From assembly GCA_000727475.1 (NCBI GenBank), contig KL647306.1, positions 1,739,332-1,803,331 on the forward strand: a stretch of DNA of 64,000 nucleotides, read 5' to 3'. A program made the translations under genes and the position numbers. The stretch's first letter is position 1. Every line of letters begins with the position of its first letter. Source of the stretch: Sarcocystis neurona. Taxonomy: Eukaryota; Apicomplexa; Conoidasida; Eucoccidiorida; Sarcocystidae. Positions 57,459 through 64,000 of this stretch are shown one piece after another. The notes below the pieces were generated by a model, which was not told where the DNA came from, ran no database searches, and saw only the letters and a list, made by a program, of their open reading frames with translations.

Positions 57459-58866
57459 GTTGCAACACTGGGGAAGAAGGCAATTTTTACAGTTTCAAAC
57501 TCATTCGTGATTACCCCTGTTCTCGAGTTACACACGCAGGCCCCCCGTTCAGCTTTGCTCCCGATCAGCACTGCTTTTTTTCAGTTTCCAGCACAGGCCA
57601 CATCCTACCCACTGCAAATAATTTTTCCAGTTGGTGCGTTCCCGTCCAGGGTTGCTTTGAAATTTAAGGCGTTTGCTCAGGCTCATCCGGGTTTGTTCAG
57701 GCGGCGTGCACACTAGTGCAGATGTGTGACTGCGTGTAGAACAGCCTCGAAGCAGCCACTTGCGCTCTTGTCTGTAAAGGATTTCTGATCGCACAGCAGT
57801 TAACTACAGTGGACGTGGACGTAGTTAGTTGTGGGCGGTGCTCACCTTTGACGCGAGCAGAGAGCACACACCATTGCTTTGATGCACGTGCACTGGGCAC
57901 TGTCTAGCCAAGAATAATTCTTCCGCCAAAGGAGTGGTCAGCCTCCCTTTCCACGCAACATTTCCACTCCTTGACCGATAAATGCAAAGCTGCTGTCACG
58001 TTATAAGTTAATGCCGTTTCTTCATAAGATTATATTATAACCAAAAGATTGCTTGACACGTCCTTTACACGCAGAGGCGGGCGTGCAAGAGATTGTGTTC
58101 TTGCATGTCGATTGTCCGCCCCGTGTGTGTGTGAACACAGGATATGCATGTAAAGTACTCGCACGTATGAGCAAGAGAACCCTCCACGGAGTGTGTCAAC
58201 GGCATTTGTCCTACATGATATTCAGGACGAAAGTTATGGTCGTAATCCTGCCGTATCCACGCTGAATACGCAGTTTGAAGCAGTTGATACTAGTTTCGAG
58301 ATTATGCAGTGAGCGGCAGTACACGGGAAACCTTAACTGCTTTGATTCGTGCACTACGGAGAAGTCATTTTGCACCGCGCCAACGTCCCTACCTGCTTGT
58401 TCAAACCGCGATGTGCCCCGTGCCAAGGGTCTCAGTGGTACGTACCAACATATAGATACTTCATCAGTCCGCCAGTCAGCGTCTTCCTCAAACTACCTCT
58501 GCTGCTGGCAGCTGTCTAGTGTTTCACTTGGCAGCTTCGTACAGAAAACCAGAACAGTGCAGAGAAATGCTGACCGTCTCTGCCATTCTCCTTTTTGCCT
58601 GTTTTTTGTAACCTCTCGTTTAACTAGCAGCGTCAAGCACAGGCGCGCGACAGTTATACAATACACGTCTTCATTGGTGACTTCGGCTGCTGCTTGCGTG
58701 TGTTCGTTAAGCGGCCCAGTGTGCCCATGAAATGCCCAGTAGTTCTCTCGTGGTCACTTGTCCGAGGTGGGGTAGCAGTGGAAAGAGGTGTTTTTGTCCT
58801 ACAGGTCCCCTCCTCTGTTTTTTGAGATCGGCTTGTTCAGGGCCCTAAGAGTTGCCAGTAGGGCTC
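57459..58866. other. intergenic region without supportable gene
   Basis: A few frames up to about 150 codons are open on the plus strand at 58275-58730 but show no family, signal or splice partner. The end of this segment is the 3' flank of the minus-strand EF-hand gene. Confidence 0.45.
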
Positions 58867-59964
58867 CTAGTTGTGTTCAGCAGCCCGAAGAACTGCCAGT
58901 AGAAGTGCTGTGTAGTGCCCGCTGTTGTCGGCTTCCTGTTCACGTATCACAAGGTCAATGTCTGACGTGATGGGTACATTCGCTGCCACAAGCGCTTGGC
59001 GGAAGTGATTTGATGTCAGTCTCCCGCACGAATAAAGAGAAACGAGGCTCTGCAAAGGCGTTACATTCTGCTGCAGGGCCTGCGAATCATGTTCTTCCTT
59101 GGTCATTGTTTGCTGCTGAACGGTCACAGCGTCTGCAGTTCTGGGCTGCAGCATTTTCCTCAAAAGAAATTCTTGCTGGCGTTGCTGTTGGCCCGGTTCT
59201 GCCCACGTCAGAGGATTTCTTCTAGGCTCGTAGAATGGTGCCCTGTCAGCTTCTGGCACTACTGGGATTGAAGACTCGTCTTGTCGATGTCTTCGAAGGG
59301 AGGTCGGATCGTCAATCATGAGGGCTTTCATCAACTGGGAGAAGCACACGCTTCCACTAGGTCCCCGCAACGCCACCAATTGTTCGAATTTAGGTGTTAA
59401 TTTCACATTAAGCATTTTAAGGGCAGCCTTAAACTGCCAGTCTCGCAAACAGCAGCGCTCCCATTGAGCATACAACCGACGTACTGCGTCCGTGATTTCT
59501 GGTGTAAAGCCACTGAATTCCGACTTACACGGGAGATTCGCGAAAAAAGTTGAACTTAGTCGATCCTGTTCAGCTAAGGAGGCCGGGCACAACGTCTCTT
59601 TGACGTGATCCTCCAGATGTCTCCTCGTTGTTCGGGAGCCAAACAGCATCAACTCCTTATAAACAACGTAGCCCTCGTCGGTTACTTTGCAATAACGCAT
59701 GATCAAATCTGCTTCCGGTGAGCCGAATGCTACGCCGACTTCGCGTAAGACATCGTTAAATTTAGCAGCGGTCATAAGACCAGTGCCGCGCTTGTCACGC
59801 TTTTTCAACGCAGCACATACTGCCTCGAGAAAACGAGAATTCTCAAGCGAGAATATGCGTTGCTTTGCCTGGTGAAGAGCAGCAGCCGCGCGCTCCGCAG
59901 CTGCTGCACCAGCCCTTTCAGCCGGAAAACCAACTGTTCGCTGTGCAGGAGCTACGGCAGTCAT
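58867..59964 (-). CDS. EF-hand-like protein, 365 residues, single exon
   Basis: Read from the ATG at 59964 to TAG at 58867; the frame is open slightly further upstream but only with a non-ATG codon. The first 40 residues are Ala-rich (AERAGAAAAERAAAALHQAK). Residues about 45-105 form a degenerate EF-hand pair: the loop DKRGTGLMTAAKF keeps D1, T5 and G6 but lacks the acidic residue at position 12, and the partner is VTDEGYVVYKELM. A second similar pair lies at about 165-220 (LRDWQFKAALKMLNV, GPSGSVCFSQLMKAL) and a third at about 310-360 (GRLTSNHFRQALVAANVPIT, EADNSGHYTALLLAVL). The repeated pattern of helix, short loop, helix suggests three EF lobes that mostly do not bind calcium, as in structural EF proteins of cilia or the cortical cytoskeleton. 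That role is inference. No introns are needed, unlike most neighbours. Confidence 0.75.
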   Translation of the reverse strand: MTAVAPAQRTVGFPAERAGAAAAERAAAALHQAKQRIFSLENSRFLEAVCAALKKRDKRGTGLMTAAKFNDVLREVGVAFGSPEADLIMRYCKVTDEGYVVYKELMLFGSRTTRRHLEDHVKETLCPASLAEQDRLSSTFFANLPCKSEFSGFTPEITDAVRRLYAQWERCCLRDWQFKAALKMLNVKLTPKFEQLVALRGPSGSVCFSQLMKALMIDDPTSLRRHRQDESSIPVVPEADRAPFYEPRRNPLTWAEPGQQQRQQEFLLRKMLQPRTADAVTVQQQTMTKEEHDSQALQQNVTPLQSLVSLYSCGRLTSNHFRQALVAANVPITSDIDLVIREQEADNSGHYTALLLAVLRAAEHN

Positions 59965-61802
59965 CCTGAGAGCCCACAAATTTGCACCATTCCATCCAAA
60001 TAATTATCCCGTCGATGGGGGGCTTAACACGCGGGCTCTGTTTGTACACGGCTGAAGGCGGGGCCGTTACAATACCTTTGAGAAATACAGGTGTGCACGG
60101 AAGCTGGATACCATGTCATGAAGTTTGGAGGAGCTTAGACAATGTTGCGGAGCACCAGATAGAAAAGTTGAAAAACACTCAGGCAGGTGCCTGGGATTCC
60201 CGGGACGATGAGCATTGCGGGGTGTCTACGTTGCCGAGAGAAGACGCACAGTGCTATTCACCAGGTGCAGTTCCTGTGGTCGCGCGTGCACTATAGACGT
60301 ACTCACATACATTTGTTCACATAAGTGTGTGCGAACCCGTTGCGATCTCTCCAGTGGAGGAGATCTCCGCCACACACACATGACATTGTTCACGACGCCT
60401 GGAAGGACCTATTACGATTAACACTTCAAATGGAGGTCCGCCCAGCAGCACAGCTACCTGTTCGATAAGAGAAAGACCTAGAGTTTCAAATCTAGTGCAA
60501 ACAGACGAAATAAATCTCTTCGAATGGAGATCTACGTTTCTGAAACCTAGTCCTCGCTCACTACTTGCAAGCGCAGGGCGAAGTAAGCTGCCACCTGATC
60601 AGCCATTCACAGCATTTTGCATAAGACGGCGTTCTGAAGGGCTCTGTCATCAGCTTTTATTGGGAAGAACGATCTTCCACTTCGAACACAGTAGCAATTT
60701 TTCTCGCTACTGTTTTGAGAGCCATTGCTTCGGTAAGCCAGCCATGCCCTGCAGGCCTTTTATTTTCTACTGGGAGCCACACAAAAACTTGAGAATTACA
60801 TTTGAAAGCCACAGTCCATTGGAGGCCAATGAAAAAAGTCATAGCTCTATCGGTTTTCAACGAAGCGCGGTCGCCACCATTAGTTCGAGTTGCGATGGAA
60901 GCGACGAGCGCACTGTTCTGCGGCAGACCAGCTGGCTGCCAGCCCAGTCAGTCCGCGGGGCCGTGCTGTCTGCAAGGCTGACTTGACGGAAAAAACCAAA
61001 GAATTCGTGGATAACAGCAGAACCAACGGCGCGTACAAACGCTTGCAGCGGAAACGTTAACGAGTCTTCGACGCTGAACCAATTTGATCGTTGGATGCGA
61101 CGTCAACGCGCAATGGCTTATTCACTATGAGGCTGTCAGACACGTATCGACAAGACACGCAAGAAGAGAGAAGCCACAAGAAGAGAAAAGAAGGCACTTC
61201 TTCATTGCCTTGCAATGCCTCTTCCGTGAAAGTTTCTCTGCTTAGATTCTGAAATACCGTGCAAGTGCAGACGCTTTCAACCTCTCTCCTGCGTCATTTC
61301 CACCGGCTAGCCACCACCGTACTAGCTGTTGCGTGCTCACCTTAAAAACACACCTATCAATGGGTCTATGCCAGTGCACGTATGCAAATCTCAAATTTAA
61401 TTTTCTCCTGAGTGTGTGTATATACATATATATCTGTATACAGACGTTTACTCCTAGCTTATACGCGCACCACCTATTCCCCCCCTACACACACCTACCT
61501 ACACACATTCTCCGCGCAACGACATGTGTCATGTCATATCCCTACGTATACCTGTAGTGGTGTACGCACGCACAGGAGCACTTTGCAGCCTTCGCCAAAG
61601 GGGTTCTACCGTATTGCGGCCGCTTACACTGTGCAAGCGCTTTGGATCGGGAAGCCAAACGCGTCTGAGGCACTGGCCGCGAGCGCCATGCTCTGTGTCT
61701 CGCCACCATGTAGCCTCCTTTTCTTCATTCAAACAAAGATGCATTTGATAGAAATCCATCTGTCGCGAATAAAGATTTACAGAAGCTGAGCCCTTGCGGG
61801 GG
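59965..61802. other. region between divergent genes
   Basis: This lies between the EF-hand gene (minus) and the membrane protein (plus), so it presumably holds both promoters. A plus-strand frame at 60495-60986 is open for about 160 codons without recognisable features. A TA/TG run lies at 61411-61442. I can support nothing else. Confidence 0.45.
61411..61442. repeat. TG/TA microsatellite
   Basis: Short compound run of GTGTGTATATACATATATAT type about 360 bases before the membrane-protein start. Confidence 0.85.
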
Positions 61803-63599
61803 ATGGAGACAACATCTGTTTCGTCAGAGGATGAGCCTGTCGGCGGCAGGACTGTCGCGGTGGTGCGCACCGAAGAAGAGTACGCGGCTCTCGACGTATT
61901 CGGCACAGAAGCTTTTGATTCTGTGTGCGGCGTGGGCATTCTTGATCCGTTTTATCGTCCCGATGTGAAACGCGTCATTTCACTGTGGACCGTACTGCTC
62001 TTGGTGGGCACGACCGTGCTGATACTGGGTTTCTTTGGTTGCTTCCGCCGTATGAAAGGCGAAAATCTAGATCTAAGTCGCAACTTATGGAATGAAGATC
62101 TTTTCTGGACATCGCTGTTCCATTTCATGCTTACATGCTTCGCTGTGACATGTGGCTTATCCGCCCTCGCCAGCCACACAAATTTACACTCTCACGCAAA
62201 AGTTCTCGGCTTTCGACGGGTGTTCAGATGGTGTCTCACTCTCCACGCAGCAGCAGCCGTGTTCACGCTAGTAGTTGCTTTCAAATTAACGGTGGTTGAT
62301 TTCCTTGAACCTGAAGGCGGCGCCACGCTTACTGCAAAGAAGAAGACGCTGGAGTTAATTGCGGACAATCGCGATCTCAAAGGACCAAAAGACGTTTATG
62401 TGTACCCTCGTGGCCCGCATACGGCGAACTCGGTCACGTCCAGTTCCTTGTCTCCGATGGGCTTCTCCCTCCTGCAAATCACAACTGCAAGCTCCAACGT
62501 GCCGAAGTCTACTGAAAATGCAGAGACGACGAAGGTTGCATCGTCAAGTGTAGTGACAACACGGGCGCCGGACCACTCAATTTTCGACGGACGTTCGATG
62601 AGACATTCAACGACTCTAACAGATTTTCTACAGCGGATGTCGGGACGCAGCGGAGAGGCCGTGTGGCCCCTCCACGGGATGTCTTTCGACTCGTCTCTGC
62701 AGTGGCAGGATTTTACAAGGAAGGGGGCTTTTCGAAGGGCGCACCACTGGAAAGGCAACGAAGACAGCCCACGTGTTGCGGTACTTCACAGTAATGCAGC
62801 ACGAGAAGCGAAGCCGTGCCCGACGTCCATTCTTCAGTCAAAGGGAGGGTTCGAGAGAGACTACAGCAGAGCACTCACGCCAGAATTCACAAATCCCTGT
62901 GTATACGCAGACACTTCTGCTTCATTGGGTGGGAACGGTAGCAGTGCGGAAGCTGCATCATCGCAGGCTCGCCCGCTCACTCCAGCCTATAAAGGAGATA
63001 GGCACTCGTTCGTGTCACATGCAGCTGGGTCAAACTTTTTACCAGTCTTACACGAACATGAACCTCGGCAAAAATCCCGTGCAGTCGCACAATTAAGTAG
63101 TCATAGGGATGCACCCTCGTCAGAGTCGAAGAGTCACTCAGCTGCTCAGTTCACAAGTTCACCAAAGTGTGTTTTTATAGACGTGAAGTCCGGAGAACGT
63201 ATTTCGGCTACTACTCATAGGAGAAATGTTGTGAGTGATGCACTTGTAGGGCAAGCAACAGCGCTACCGCCAGCAGGTATCTTTAGGCGTATATATGGTA
63301 AGACGGACCCTGAGAGCTCCACAGGTGACCAGCATCAACATCAGGCCCATGTTTCATTCTTCCTCGAGGGTTATAGTGAAGAACCAGGGAGACTAGCTGA
63401 CGGCTCAGCTGCTCCAGAGGTGAAAAATGAGCTGCACCCTGTTCGAGATTCGCGGGTCTACAGGATAATGCTTTATCTTGTGGTGCCCCTGGACTACGCT
63501 GCCGCTGTGCTGCACGTAATTTGTTTCATGTACACGTGGCACCTGGCATCCAAGATCGGCGGAATGTTCGGACTCAAGATCTTGAAAATACCCTTCTAA
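61803..63599 (+). CDS. four-pass membrane protein with long Ser-rich loop
   Basis: Single exon of 598 residues from the ATG at 61803; the frame is open three codons further upstream only with a TTG. The N-terminal 55 residues are acidic and soluble. Hydrophobic helices are at about 59-80 (SLWTVLLLVGTTVLILGFFG), 100-122 (FWTSLFHFMLTCFAVTCGLS) and 143-164 (WCLTLHAAAAVFTLVVAF). A hydrophilic Ser/Thr/His-rich loop of nearly 390 residues follows, and a fourth helix lies near 555-578 (IMLYLVVPLDYAAAVLHVIC), ending with a short basic tail GLKILKIPF. The three-plus-one arrangement with a giant disordered loop suggests a tetraspan protein enlarged by low-complexity insertion, as in the sphingolipid synthase nearby. 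I do not recognise the family. No signal peptide is present, so the N-terminus is probably cytosolic. Confidence 0.8.
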   Translation: METTSVSSEDEPVGGRTVAVVRTEEEYAALDVFGTEAFDSVCGVGILDPFYRPDVKRVISLWTVLLLVGTTVLILGFFGCFRRMKGENLDLSRNLWNEDLFWTSLFHFMLTCFAVTCGLSALASHTNLHSHAKVLGFRRVFRWCLTLHAAAAVFTLVVAFKLTVVDFLEPEGGATLTAKKKTLELIADNRDLKGPKDVYVYPRGPHTANSVTSSSLSPMGFSLLQITTASSNVPKSTENAETTKVASSSVVTTRAPDHSIFDGRSMRHSTTLTDFLQRMSGRSGEAVWPLHGMSFDSSLQWQDFTRKGAFRRAHHWKGNEDSPRVAVLHSNAAREAKPCPTSILQSKGGFERDYSRALTPEFTNPCVYADTSASLGGNGSSAEAASSQARPLTPAYKGDRHSFVSHAAGSNFLPVLHEHEPRQKSRAVAQLSSHRDAPSSESKSHSAAQFTSSPKCVFIDVKSGERISATTHRRNVVSDALVGQATALPPAGIFRRIYGKTDPESSTGDQHQHQAHVSFFLEGYSEEPGRLADGSAAPEVKNELHPVRDSRVYRIMLYLVVPLDYAAAVLHVICFMYTWHLASKIGGMFGLKILKIPF

Positions 63600-64000
63600 C
63601 CGGACGCAACACATTTAGCTAGGTACTTCAGCCTGAAACAGAAAGCGGAAGGTTCCTCTCGCTCTTACAATCTGAAGCTTTTCAATCGGCGCCGGAGTTA
63701 TTCCTACGCATGGACCGGTAACATTGGCGGTTGCAGACGCGCAACACTCGAAAAGTTGTCGACCGGGCGGTGGCGCAGTCTGTTGATTACAAACCGTGAT
63801 GTTACCAATGTATATACATGCACATGGTTGGTGAATTATTCATATATTTGCATATATGTACATATAGGTACACACGTATGTAGGTATACAGGTATACACG
63901 TATAGAGTGTTTGAATACTGTAAGATTTCCGTCCTGCTGACCCTTGTGTCAATCTGCTGAAGTAGGTAACGTCAACTCTTTTATGCTTTACTACTGTTGA
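63600..64000. other. 3' flank with TA/CA microsatellite
   Basis: No gene. An imperfect TATACA/CATATA run occupies about 63806-63906. Confidence 0.6.
63806..63906. repeat. TATACA/CATATA-rich microsatellite
   Basis: Imperfect simple-sequence DNA about 200 bases after the membrane-protein stop. Confidence 0.8.

Overview
The window looks like nuclear DNA of a coccidian apicomplexan of the Eimeria/Cyclospora kind. This is an inference from several things together: GC is near 50%, genes are broken into many short exons by GT-AG introns, proteins carry long Ala/Ser/Gln/Glu-rich low-complexity inserts, TA/TG/CA microsatellites are scattered through the spacers, and there is a sphingolipid synthase of the protozoan/animal type. 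No rRNA, tRNA, CRISPR array, operon or bacterial feature was seen. One scaffold gap of 427 N is present at 56746-57172.

Layout. 1-7858: no gene I can support, only an old tandem repeat and some weak ORFs. 7859-13476 (+): a seven-exon dynactin p50 (dynamitin) gene with all splice phases consistent. 14888-17837 (-): a previously non-obvious gene pieced together from seven small exons, encoding a four-pass membrane protein, with a tandem-duplicated transmembrane exon in one intron. 20171-26080 (+): a 15-exon gene for the U1 snRNP splicing factor Prp39 (HAT repeats). 27493-30899 (+): a stretch with several exon-like segments rich in helix-forming residues, not resolved into one gene model. 32487-40641 (+): a very long, low-complexity hypothetical protein on large exons. 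41329-42275 (+): a small zinc-ribbon protein on six tiny exons, followed at 42421 by another tiny-exon gene; both faintly recall RNase P/MRP subunits. 44389-49824 (-): a single-exon 1811-residue sphingolipid synthase whose catalytic core is split by about 650 residues. 51610-52544 (+): weak exon candidates. 53082-53764 (+): a two-exon 160-residue secreted protein. 56226-57458: a perfect inverted repeat around the N gap. 58867-59964 (-): a single-exon EF-hand-like protein. 61803-63599 (+): a four-pass membrane protein.

The genes do not form a pathway. They cover cytoskeletal motor function (dynactin), pre-mRNA splicing (Prp39), possibly RNA processing (zinc ribbon), membrane lipid synthesis (sphingolipid synthase) and several unknown membrane or secreted products. 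The most distinctive features are the split sphingolipid synthase, the duplicated exon that has lost its splice acceptor, a tandem duplication read in two frames at the end of the 34-40 kb gene, and the hidden short-exon genes.
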